From an uncultured Clostridia bacterium (GTDB lineage Bacteria > Bacillota > Clostridia > Oscillospirales > Acutalibacteraceae), in NCBI GenBank assembly GCA_947627345.1, contig CANQVS010000002.1:62001-126000 (forward strand): a DNA stretch of 64,000 nt, written 5' to 3'. Position numbers and translations under genes: made by a program. The notes under the pieces were generated by a model, which ran no database searches, was not told the DNA's origin, and was given only the letters and a program-made list of their open reading frames with translations. Positions 8,074 to 15,172 of the stretch are shown here, piece by piece. Position 1 is the stretch's first letter; each line of letters starts with the position of its first letter.

Positions 8074-9430
8074 TGGGAGTAATCATAATCGAAAACCAAA
8101 TCTGAACGACGATAATTCAATTTTTATGAATTTTCAAGACGGCAACGAGTATGAGAGAATAACAGGGCAAAAGCCTTCGGTTTCAAATACCGCAGGCTTT
8201 GACTCTGAAGAAGAAAGAGCCACTAAGCTTAAAGAGGCAAAGGAAAAGGAAAATTCAAGAGCATATGATGAGCTCGATGATTTTGTTTACAGACAGGGCA
8301 GAAGACGTCATTATTCAAAAAAACATCACCACAGACATAGAAGTCATTCGAGTCATTCTTCCGAACACGGTACTTTGGTAAAAAAGAAAAAGCGCAAGCA
8401 CCGGAGAAAACGTTTTAAACGCTGGCAAAAAGTATGTATCGGGATAATTTGCACTATTTTGGCACTTATAATCGCCTCAATTGTCTCTTTGATTATAATG
8501 ATAAATATGGGGAAATCCGCTATGCTCGATAACAGCGGATTGAATATAAATGTTCCCGATAATGCTGTAACAGGTGACAATGGCAATACAATTATATACA
8601 AGGGAGAAAAGTACAGATACAACGAAAATATTACAAGTATCCTTTGTATGGGTATTGATAAGGATGAGTTCAGCGATGTAGACGGAGAAATCGGAACGGG
8701 AGGAAATGCTGACTCGATTTTTGTTATAACTTTGGACCTTTACGACGGCACAACAAAGCTTATTAATATATCTCGTGATACTATGACCGATGTAGGCATT
8801 TATTCTCCGAGCGGAAAATATGTCGGACAAAAAAATGCACAGATAGCTCTTGCATACGCATATGGCGATGGTCGGGATACAAGCTGTCACAATGAGCTTG
8901 TATCTGTCAGAGAACTTTTATATAATGTTCCGATTAATTCCTATCTATCGCTTGATATGAATGGAATTGTCGCTATAAATGATGCTATAGGCGGAGTTAC
9001 CGTTGTTTCTCCCGAAACAATCGGGGATTTTAAACAGGGAGAGTCATATACTCTTATGGGGGATTTCGCTCAATCATTTGTAAGGACAAGAAGTCACGCA
9101 ACCGTTGAAGGCAACAGCTTACGTATGCAACGACAGAAAGCATATCTTGAAGGTTTTGCATCATCTCTTGTATCTAAAACCAAATATGACTTGACGGCTC
9201 CAATAACTATTTTTAATACTGCGTCTCCCTATGTTTGCACGAATATAGACGCATCAAAGGTAGCGTTTTTATCAATGAATGCAATTCAGGGCAACTACAA
9301 GGCGTTTGAAATTGAAAATGTACCGGGTAAGGTAAAACAGGGCAAAAAATACGCGGAGTTTTATGTGGATGAAAATGAATTTTTTGAAATGTTCCTTGAC
9401 GTTTACTATATAAAAATAGGAAAAGCTTAA
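8057..9430 (+). CDS. LytR-CpsA-Psr (LCP) family cell-wall polymer ligase
   Basis: 457 residues. A long cytoplasmic N-terminus rich in His, Arg and Lys (about residues 75-122) precedes one transmembrane helix (about 125-150). The extracellular LCP domain follows, with typical segments ILCMGIDKD, NADSIFVITLD, NISRDTM and FVRTRSHA. LCP enzymes transfer undecaprenyl-linked glycopolymers onto peptidoglycan. The gene starts inside the 3' end of the sortase gene, with only a tight AAAGG before the ATG, so coupled translation is likely. The basic histidine-rich tail is unusually long; its role is unknown. Confidence 0.9.
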   Translation: MNLQGSGSNHNRKPNLNDDNSIFMNFQDGNEYERITGQKPSVSNTAGFDSEEERATKLKEAKEKENSRAYDELDDFVYRQGRRRHYSKKHHHRHRSHSSHSSEHGTLVKKKKRKHRRKRFKRWQKVCIGIICTILALIIASIVSLIIMINMGKSAMLDNSGLNINVPDNAVTGDNGNTIIYKGEKYRYNENITSILCMGIDKDEFSDVDGEIGTGGNADSIFVITLDLYDGTTKLINISRDTMTDVGIYSPSGKYVGQKNAQIALAYAYGDGRDTSCHNELVSVRELLYNVPINSYLSLDMNGIVAINDAIGGVTVVSPETIGDFKQGESYTLMGDFAQSFVRTRSHATVEGNSLRMQRQKAYLEGFASSLVSKTKYDLTAPITIFNTASPYVCTNIDASKVAFLSMNAIQGNYKAFEIENVPGKVKQGKKYAEFYVDENEFFEMFLDVYYIKIGKA

Positions 9431-9495
9431 TAAATGAAAACAAGGTCGGCAAGACAAAGTCGCGTGCTGATAAGGAAGTAATTACAGATGTAATT

Positions 9496-9533
9496 GGAAG
9501 GTGCAGTTTTAAGTGCTGTGCTTTCCTTTTTTT
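9496..9533 (+). terminator. Terminator after the LCP gene
   Basis: An 11-bp stem with three G-T pairs (GGAAGGTGCAG / CTGTGCTTTCC) is followed by seven T, about 65 bp after the LCP stop codon. Confidence 0.7.
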
Positions 9534-9653
9534 ATGTGGTGAATTTCCGTAACTCTTTGAGCAACAGTGTTGCAAATTAACGCTTTGTTTTTCCGCCTTA
9601 AAATCGTTTTCTGGCTTTCGTTGAGTGCTTTGTTGTGCTCCGAAGCCCAAATC

Positions 9654-9862
9654 TCATAAAGAAAAGCATCGTACAGCGTCAAAAGTTTTTGATAAGCCTA
9701 CCACAGTTCCATCACAGGGAGTTGCTTTTACAGTGGGTTCCGTTTCGAGGGTACGCAGATATTCCGACAGATTTATACCGCACTTCTTGGATTTTCTTAG
9801 AATTGTATTCTTTTCGGTTATGTAGACCCTTACATTGATTTCTTTTCTTAAATAAATAGAAA
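9654..9862 (-). pseudogene. Remnant of a MobC-like relaxosome protein
   Basis: The gap 9431-10120 has no intact gene, but one minus-strand frame reads INVRVYITEKN then KKCGINLSEYLRTLETEP and KATP. This matches the pattern of MobC / ribbon-helix-helix mobilisation proteins (a beta strand, then K-x-C-G-x-S-x-S-E-Y-L-R). No proper start codon is visible and the frame stops soon after the helix; a +1 frame continues briefly. I read it as the decayed N-terminal half of a mobilisation gene marking the left side of the foreign operon. The match rests on recalled family patterns, without a database search. Confidence 0.5.
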
Positions 9863-9866
9863 ATGT

Positions 9867-9905
9867 TGTCTGTCAACAATATCACGCTATACTGTAAGAC
9901 AGACA
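9867..9905. repeat. Inverted repeat upstream of the MobC remnant
   Basis: Perfect 8-bp arms TGTCTGTC / GACAGACA separated by 23 bp, on the 5' side of the MobC-like remnant. The position would suit an origin-of-transfer relic or a mobC promoter/operator. Function unproven. The rest of 9906-10037 is AT-rich and shows nothing I can name. Confidence 0.3.
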
Positions 9906-10037
9906 GGAAGATAATGAGAGAAAACTTACGGCTTATAGGCAGTGGCGTTCTTTAGATTTCAAGATTATTAAATAGCGCGAGAAAAATAATCACGGGATAT
10001 AAAATTGAAATTTATTAAAAATTTTTTTTAAAAAATA

Positions 10038-10066
10038 TTGACACTGTGTCAGAATAGTGCTACACT
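10038..10066 (+). promoter_or_regulatory. Promoter of the flavodoxin operon
   Basis: TTGACA (10038-10043), 17-bp spacer, TACACT (10061-10066). No other strong promoter is evident in the eight-gene run downstream. The -35 box is contained in the palindrome of operator O1. Confidence 0.75.
10039..10051. promoter_or_regulatory. Operator O1, probable TetR-family site
   Basis: TGACACTGTGTCA is a perfect palindrome around one central base and overlaps the -35 box. It shares its arms with O2. The TetR-family gene in the same operon is the obvious ligand, so autorepression is inferred. Confidence 0.65.
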
Positions 10067-10073
10067 AATTATG

Positions 10074-10088
10074 CTGACACGATGTCAG
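10074..10088. promoter_or_regulatory. Operator O2, probable TetR-family site
   Basis: CTGACACGATGTCAG is a perfect palindrome around CGA and lies just after the expected transcription start. Its centre is 36 bp from that of O1. It overlaps the ATG at 10082 used in the ORF track, which argues that this ATG is not the real start of the first gene. Confidence 0.65.
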
Positions 10089-10120
10089 AATATATTTTCA
10101 AGTCAGGAGATAACGGAACT

Positions 10121-10675
10121 ATGAAGAAAAATGTCGGACAATTGCTTGCGCTGTATCCCACGCCGGTGACGATCATCGGTGCTATGAACGGGAAAAAGCC
10201 CACATGGACTTTGGTTGCACATATTGGAATCATCGGCCATGACCGGGTGTTGGTCAGTCTCGCCGCACCGCACTTTATCAACGGGTGTATCAAGGAGACG
10301 AAAAAACTCTCAATTAATCTTGTAGACGAGGCTATGCTGCCGGAGGCGGATTATGTCGGCTCGGTCAGCGGGGTGAAAGCAGATAAGTCCGCTGCCTTTG
10401 AATATGACCTTGGGAATGCGGGCGCGCCTGTCATCCGCAAATCCCCCTTGACGATTGAGTGCAGTGTTGCGGATGTCTACAATACCCCTGGTTTTGAGAG
10501 TTTCATCTGCACAATCGACAACACATATGTTGCGGAGGAACATCTGAATGAAAAAGGCAAGGTCGATTATGACAGTTTAAAGCCTGTGCTGTTTGAATTT
10601 CCCACCTACAAGTACATGAAAACCGGCGAAGTGATTGGTAAATGTCTGTCTTTCAAAAAGACGGCGAAAAAATAA
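10121..10675 (+). CDS. Flavin reductase-like / flavoredoxin protein
   Basis: 184 residues with the FMN-binding split barrel of the flavin reductase / flavoredoxin family; such proteins bind FMN and pass electrons to or from a partner, in the cytoplasm. Visible family segments are LYPTPVTIIGA at the N-terminus and VAHIGIIGHDRVLVSL. I start at the ATG at 10121, because AGGAG lies 11 bp before it while the upstream ATG sits inside operator O2. First gene of the operon; the next starts 12 bp on. Base composition is clearly richer in G and C than in the flanking genes. Confidence 0.85.
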   Translation: MKKNVGQLLALYPTPVTIIGAMNGKKPTWTLVAHIGIIGHDRVLVSLAAPHFINGCIKETKKLSINLVDEAMLPEADYVGSVSGVKADKSAAFEYDLGNAGAPVIRKSPLTIECSVADVYNTPGFESFICTIDNTYVAEEHLNEKGKVDYDSLKPVLFEFPTYKYMKTGEVIGKCLSFKKTAKK

Positions 10676-10687
10676 GGAGGACGCAAT

Positions 10688-11311
10688 ATGCCAAAAGGTT
10701 CACAGGAGCTGACAGAGACCCGCAGGGAGGAGATTATCAACGCCTGCGAAAAGCTCTATCAGGCCAAGAGTTTCAAGGAAATCACTATCAAGGAGATCGG
10801 GAACGTGACAAGCTTCACCCGCACCTCGATTTACAACTACTTTCAGACAAAAGAGGAAATCTTTCTGGCGTTGCTGAAACGGGAGTATGAGTTGTGGATC
10901 GACTCACTCAAAAAGACAATGGAGCAAGTTGAAGAAATGACGAAGGACGAGTTTGCATCCATGCTTGCACACTCTTTGGAAGAACGGGCGCAGCTTCTGA
11001 AAATTATGTCCATGAATCACTACGACATGGAAACTGGTAGCCGACCGGAGCATCTGGCAGCGTTCAAGGTTGTATATGGAGAATCGATCCGCACCGTGAT
11101 GACCGGTCTTAATAAATATTTCCCGGATATGGAAGTTTCCGGGAAGCAGAATTTTATTTACACGTTCTTCCCGTTTATGTTTGGTATCTATCCATACACG
11201 TTTGTTACCGAAAAACAGCGAACGGCAATGGAAGAAGCAAATGTCAACTATGTATTTATGACAATCTATGAGATTACATTCAATTGTGTGAAAAGGCTGT
11301 TGAACGAATAA
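10688..11311 (+). CDS. TetR-family transcriptional regulator
   Basis: 207 residues. The N-terminal TetR helix-turn-helix spans about 10-55 (EIINACEKLYQAKSFKEI then FTRTSIYNYFQTKEEIF), followed by an all-helical ligand and dimer domain. AAGGAGG precedes the ATG. Its place as second gene, directly behind a promoter carrying two matched palindromes, makes it the likely repressor of its own operon. The inducer is unknown; the redox genes it controls suggest a quinone, flavin or electrophile. Confidence 0.92.
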   Translation: MPKGSQELTETRREEIINACEKLYQAKSFKEITIKEIGNVTSFTRTSIYNYFQTKEEIFLALLKREYELWIDSLKKTMEQVEEMTKDEFASMLAHSLEERAQLLKIMSMNHYDMETGSRPEHLAAFKVVYGESIRTVMTGLNKYFPDMEVSGKQNFIYTFFPFMFGIYPYTFVTEKQRTAMEEANVNYVFMTIYEITFNCVKRLLNE

Positions 11312-11325
11312 AGGAGGATTTCACA

Positions 11326-12270
11326 ATGAATAAAGAAATGATATTACCGAAAATAGCGCTTGGCGCCTGGGCGTGGGGTAATGACGGAACCTTTGGAAAC
11401 AATCTGACGGAAGAGAGTATTCGCCCGATTTTCGATATAGCTATGGAAAATGGGTTGAACCTGTGGGACACGGCGTATGCCTACGGTATGGGAACCTCTG
11501 AAAAGGTACTTGCCAATTTCTTGAAGGGACTTCCGAGAAAATCCTACCTCATCTCCGACAAGTTCACACCCCAGTGCGCGGACACCTCATCGAAAACCGC
11601 TATGAGGGATATGATCGAAAAGCAGCTTGCCCTTATGAACCTTGATCGTTTTAATATTTATTGGATTCATAATGTGTGGGATGCCCCCAAGTGGACAGAG
11701 GAACTGGCGAAATACTTTGAAGGAAAGGACAATGTCCCGATGCTGGGCGTATCCAACCACAATCTGGCGGAAATCCGACAGGCAGATGAAATTCTGAGAA
11801 GTCACGGTCTAAAGCTGTCCGCAGTGCAGAACCATTACAGCCTGATCAATCGTTCTTCCGAGGATTCGGGTATTCTGGATTACTGCCATGCGAATGGCAT
11901 TACATTCTTTGCCTATATGGTTTTGGAGCAAGGAGCATTGTCCGGTAAATACGATACCGCTCACCCAATGCCGGCCGGCTCTGCGAGAGCGGAAACTTAT
12001 AACCCCGTTCTGGATAAACTGGAAATCTTGAACGCTGAATTAAAAAAGCTTGCAGACAGATATCACGTTGGCACGGCACAAATCCCCGTGGCATGGGCCA
12101 TCGCAAAGGGAACGCTGCCAATCATCGGCGTGACGAAAACAAGCCATGTGGAGGATGCGGTCAAGGCGGCGAATGTGACGCTTACCGAAGAAGAAACGAC
12201 AACTCTTGAAAAGCTGGCGGATAGTCTTGAAATCAATGCGATTCGTTTTTGGGAAAAGGTTATGGAATAA
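11326..12270 (+). CDS. Aldo/keto reductase (first)
   Basis: 314 residues, TIM-barrel NAD(P)H-dependent carbonyl reductase. The catalytic tetrad is visible: Asp and Tyr in LWDTAYAYGMGTSE, Lys in LISDKFTP and His in IYWIHNVWD. The C-terminal GVTKTSHVEDAVKA is the nucleotide-binding region. I start at 11326, which has AAGGAGG at the ideal distance, instead of the earlier in-frame codon at 11284 inside the TetR gene. Cytoplasmic; substrate unknown. It differs clearly from the second reductase of this operon, so the pair is not a recent duplication. Confidence 0.92.
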   Translation: MNKEMILPKIALGAWAWGNDGTFGNNLTEESIRPIFDIAMENGLNLWDTAYAYGMGTSEKVLANFLKGLPRKSYLISDKFTPQCADTSSKTAMRDMIEKQLALMNLDRFNIYWIHNVWDAPKWTEELAKYFEGKDNVPMLGVSNHNLAEIRQADEILRSHGLKLSAVQNHYSLINRSSEDSGILDYCHANGITFFAYMVLEQGALSGKYDTAHPMPAGSARAETYNPVLDKLEILNAELKKLADRYHVGTAQIPVAWAIAKGTLPIIGVTKTSHVEDAVKAANVTLTEEETTTLEKLADSLEINAIRFWEKVME

Positions 12271-12285
12271 GGAAGGGGCAAACAA

Positions 12286-12819
12286 ATGAAAATTGTAATC
12301 ATCAAGGGTAGCCCACACAAAAAGGGCTCCTCAAATATGCTGGCGGAACAATTTGCGAAAGGCGCGCAGGAGGCCGGGCATACTATCATAGAGATGGACG
12401 CAGCCCATATGAACATTCATCCCTGCCTTGGCTGCGAGCATTGTGGCATGAATGGACCGTGCGCCCAAAAGGACGATATGGGTGAGATCAGGGATGCCCT
12501 GCTCTCTGCAGATATGGCGGTTTTTGTCACACCAATCTACTACTTTGGAATGTCGGCACAACTTAAAATGGTGATCGACCGTTTTTACAGTTACACCATG
12601 AAGCTCTCCGGCAAACACCTGAAAACGGTGCTGATTGCCACAGCGTGGGATTCTAATGCAGACGTAATGCCCTATCTTTTGGAGCATTACAAGAAGCTGT
12701 GCCGGTATATGAACTTCACCGACTGTGGCCAGATTTTAGGAACCGGCTGCGGAACTCCGCCTATGACGAAAATCAGCCGTCACATGACTGATGCATATCA
12801 GCTTGGAAAATCATTATAA
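12286..12819 (+). CDS. NADPH-dependent FMN reductase / iron-sulfur flavoprotein-like
   Basis: 177 residues with the flavodoxin-like fold of the multimeric FMN reductase family. The N-terminal phosphate loop is KGSPHKKGSSNMLAEQF. A cysteine cluster CLGCEHCGMNGPC near residues 46-58 resembles the compact ligand motif of iron-sulfur flavoproteins, so a [4Fe-4S] cluster is possible. PIYYFGMSAQLK is the flavin-contact loop. Cytoplasmic. Lies 15 bp after the reductase gene and 14 bp before a flavodoxin gene, and could supply electrons to it. Confidence 0.85.
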   Translation: MKIVIIKGSPHKKGSSNMLAEQFAKGAQEAGHTIIEMDAAHMNIHPCLGCEHCGMNGPCAQKDDMGEIRDALLSADMAVFVTPIYYFGMSAQLKMVIDRFYSYTMKLSGKHLKTVLIATAWDSNADVMPYLLEHYKKLCRYMNFTDCGQILGTGCGTPPMTKISRHMTDAYQLGKSL

Positions 12820-12833
12820 AGGAGTAAATAAAT

Positions 12834-13313
12834 ATGAGAAAGATATTAGTAGCCTATTTCAGCGCCAGCGGGACGACGGCGCGTGTTGCAAAGGAACTGG
12901 CACAGGCTGTGGAAGCGGACATTTATGAAATTAAACCCGCTGTGCCGTACACGAATGCCGACTTAAACTGGATGAATAAGAAATCCCGAAGCTCCGTCGA
13001 GATGAACGATAAATCGAGTCGTCCCGTACTGGCGGACCGGAATGCAAATATCGCGGACTATGACACGATTCTGCTGGGCTTTCCCATTTGGTGGTATGTG
13101 GCTCCCACCATCATCAACAGCTTTTTGGAGAGCTATGACTTTTCCGGTAAAAAGATTGTGCTGTTCGCCACCTCAGGCGGCAGCGGATTTGGAAAGACCG
13201 TAGCCGGATTGAAGCACTCCGTGGCGGCGGACACCGTCATTGCCGAAGGAAAAGTGCTGAACGGCAGACAGACGACGGCCGACCTTAAAGCATGGGCTGA
13301 AATAGTTCTTTAG
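12834..13313 (+). CDS. Flavodoxin, cytosolic
   Basis: 159 residues of the flavodoxin_4-type family. The FMN phosphate loop is SASGTTARVA at about 10-19 and the aromatic loop is FPIWWYVAP. No signal sequence, so cytoplasmic. The segment KSRSSVEMND is shared word for word with the lipoprotein flavodoxin two genes downstream, which makes the two close paralogs. It is a one- or two-electron carrier; its partners are presumably the reductases in the operon. Confidence 0.9.
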   Translation: MRKILVAYFSASGTTARVAKELAQAVEADIYEIKPAVPYTNADLNWMNKKSRSSVEMNDKSSRPVLADRNANIADYDTILLGFPIWWYVAPTIINSFLESYDFSGKKIVLFATSGGSGFGKTVAGLKHSVAADTVIAEGKVLNGRQTTADLKAWAEIVL

Positions 13314-13324
13314 GGGGCATAAAA

Positions 13325-14335
13325 ATGAAGTACACGAAACTCGGCAAATCCGATCTGACCGTTTCTCGCATTTGTATGGGTTGCATGGGATTTGGCAACG
13401 CGACTACGGGGCAACATAGCTGGACGGTGGACGAGGTGCAGACAAGGAAAATCATCAAACACGGCCTTGAGTTGGGCATCAATTTCTACGACACCGCCAT
13501 CGCCTATCAAAATGGCACCAGCGAACAGTACGTGGGAAAGGCGCTCAGAGATTTTGCAAAGCGGGACGATGTTGTAATCGCTACAAAATTCACGCCTCGG
13601 ACACAGGATGAGATTGACGCCGGGATAAGTGGGCAGAAGCACATTGAGAATTACCTGAATCAGAGCCTTAAAAATCTCGGCATGGACTATGTGGACCTTT
13701 ACATTTATCATATGTGGGACTATCATACACCGATGGAAGAGATTATGGAGGGACTGCATAATGCGGTTAAAGCCGGAAAGACACGGTATATCGGCATCTC
13801 CAACTGCTTTGCGTGGCAGCTTGCCAAGGCCAATTTCTATGCCCGTGAACGGGGCCTTACAGAGTTCGTGTCTATTCAGGGACATTACAATCTAATCGCC
13901 CGAGAGGAAGAACGGGAAATGGCTCCTTTCTGTAAAGATCAGCATATAGCCATGACGCCGTACAGCGCTTTGGCCGGTGGACGGCTCTCCAAGCGCCCCG
14001 GTGAAACATCAATACGGTTGGAACAGGACGCATATGCCAAATTTAAATACGATTCCACTGCAGAGGCCGACGGCAGGATCATTGCTCGTGTGGCGGAACT
14101 GGCCGACCGTCGAGGAGTCTCCATGACAGAGATTTCTTTGGCGTGGCTTTTGACAAAGGTAACCGTACCGGTGGTGGGCGCGACAAAGTTCTCCCATGTT
14201 GAGGGTATGGCAAAGTCTGTAGAGTTGAAGCTTACGCAGGACGAGATCGACTATCTGGAGGAGTTGTATGTTCCTCACGCCCTTGTCGGTGTGATGGCGC
14301 AGAACGGAAAACAGAAGGCCGGGAATGTAGTCTAA
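13325..14335 (+). CDS. Aldo/keto reductase (second)
   Basis: 336 residues, NAD(P)H-dependent carbonyl reductase of the TIM-barrel superfamily. Catalytic residues are seen in NFYDTAIAYQNGTSE (Asp, Tyr), VIATKFTPRT (Lys) and LYIYHMWDYHTP (His). The C-terminal VPVVGATKFSHVEG is the cofactor-binding stretch. The family contains many general and oxidative-stress reductases, so the substrate is open. The start at 13325 lies 11 bp after the flavodoxin stop. Cytoplasmic. Confidence 0.92.
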   Translation: MKYTKLGKSDLTVSRICMGCMGFGNATTGQHSWTVDEVQTRKIIKHGLELGINFYDTAIAYQNGTSEQYVGKALRDFAKRDDVVIATKFTPRTQDEIDAGISGQKHIENYLNQSLKNLGMDYVDLYIYHMWDYHTPMEEIMEGLHNAVKAGKTRYIGISNCFAWQLAKANFYARERGLTEFVSIQGHYNLIAREEEREMAPFCKDQHIAMTPYSALAGGRLSKRPGETSIRLEQDAYAKFKYDSTAEADGRIIARVAELADRRGVSMTEISLAWLLTKVTVPVVGATKFSHVEGMAKSVELKLTQDEIDYLEELYVPHALVGVMAQNGKQKAGNVV

Positions 14336-14355
14336 AATTTAAAAGCAGGAGGAAA

Positions 14356-15060
14356 ATGAAAATGAAAAAGATTTTAACGATTTTACTCGCGGTTGTTATG
14401 GTACTGACCCTTGCTGCTTGCACAGGTAACAGCAAATTGGCTGAAAATAGCGGAAATAGTGGTTCCTCACAAAATATAGAGGATAAGTCCTCTGTGTCTT
14501 CCAAAGCAGAAAATGTAAGTCAGCAATCCGGCAAAACGCCTGACGGTACTGTCTCCGAGCAAAATAAGGATACGGATGGTAGCAAAATCCTTGTGGCCTA
14601 TTTCTCTGCTACCAACAACACCGAGGGTGTGGCTCGTGAGCTTGCAGACGGGCTTGGAGCCGATCTATACGAGATTACACCGTCTAAGCCATATACGGAT
14701 GAAGATCTGGACTACAGCAACTCCAAAAGCCGTTCGTCTGTGGAAATGAACGATCCCGATACGCGTCCTGCGATCTCCGGCTCGGTGAAAAATATAAAGC
14801 AGTACGATGTAGTGTTCGTGGGATATCCCATCTGGTGGGGCGAAGCACCACGGATTATGAGTACCTTTATCGAGAGCTATGATTTCTCCGGCAAAACCCT
14901 CGTTGCGTTCTGCACATCCACAAGCAGCGGATTCGGCAACAGCGATTCGGCGCTACGCTCAAGCGCCGGAGGAGCTACATGGCTTGACGGACACCGCTTT
15001 TCCGCAGGTGCCTCTGCGGACGATGTACTTGCGTGGGCCAACGGGCTTGGAATCAACTGA
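14356..15060 (+). CDS. Flavodoxin lipoprotein (extracytoplasmic)
   Basis: 234 residues. An N-terminal lipoprotein signal ends in LTLAACTG, so Cys is lipidated and the protein sits on the outer face of the membrane. A Ser/Asn/Lys-rich tether of about 55 residues follows, then a complete flavodoxin domain from about residue 77: LVAYFSATNNTEGVAREL, YPIWWGEAP and CTSTSSGFGN. The domain is a close paralog of the cytosolic flavodoxin. Two ATGs six bases apart follow AGGAGG; either start leaves the signal intact. Flavodoxins are normally cytosolic, so an exported one needs an extracellular or membrane electron partner; the next gene is the natural candidate. Confidence 0.88.
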   Translation: MKMKKILTILLAVVMVLTLAACTGNSKLAENSGNSGSSQNIEDKSSVSSKAENVSQQSGKTPDGTVSEQNKDTDGSKILVAYFSATNNTEGVARELADGLGADLYEITPSKPYTDEDLDYSNSKSRSSVEMNDPDTRPAISGSVKNIKQYDVVFVGYPIWWGEAPRIMSTFIESYDFSGKTLVAFCTSTSSGFGNSDSALRSSAGGATWLDGHRFSAGASADDVLAWANGLGIN

Positions 15061-15172
15061 ACAGGAAATGATTTGAAATGCCTGTGTTAGTAGACACGGC
15101 ACAGGGTATTTCCTTATACAGTCGCACCATGGGGATTCTGAAAGTTAGCAGGACGGCAGAAAGGAGAACACT

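Noticed and set aside
9213-9650. Long minus-strand frame across the end of the LCP gene
   Set aside because: It is antisense to a well-supported gene, has a Lys/Pro/His-rich random character and no ribosome site.
10082-10120. ATG at 10082 as start of the flavin reductase gene
   Set aside because: It lies inside operator O2, very close to the expected transcription start and with no ribosome site; the ATG at 10121 has AGGAG.
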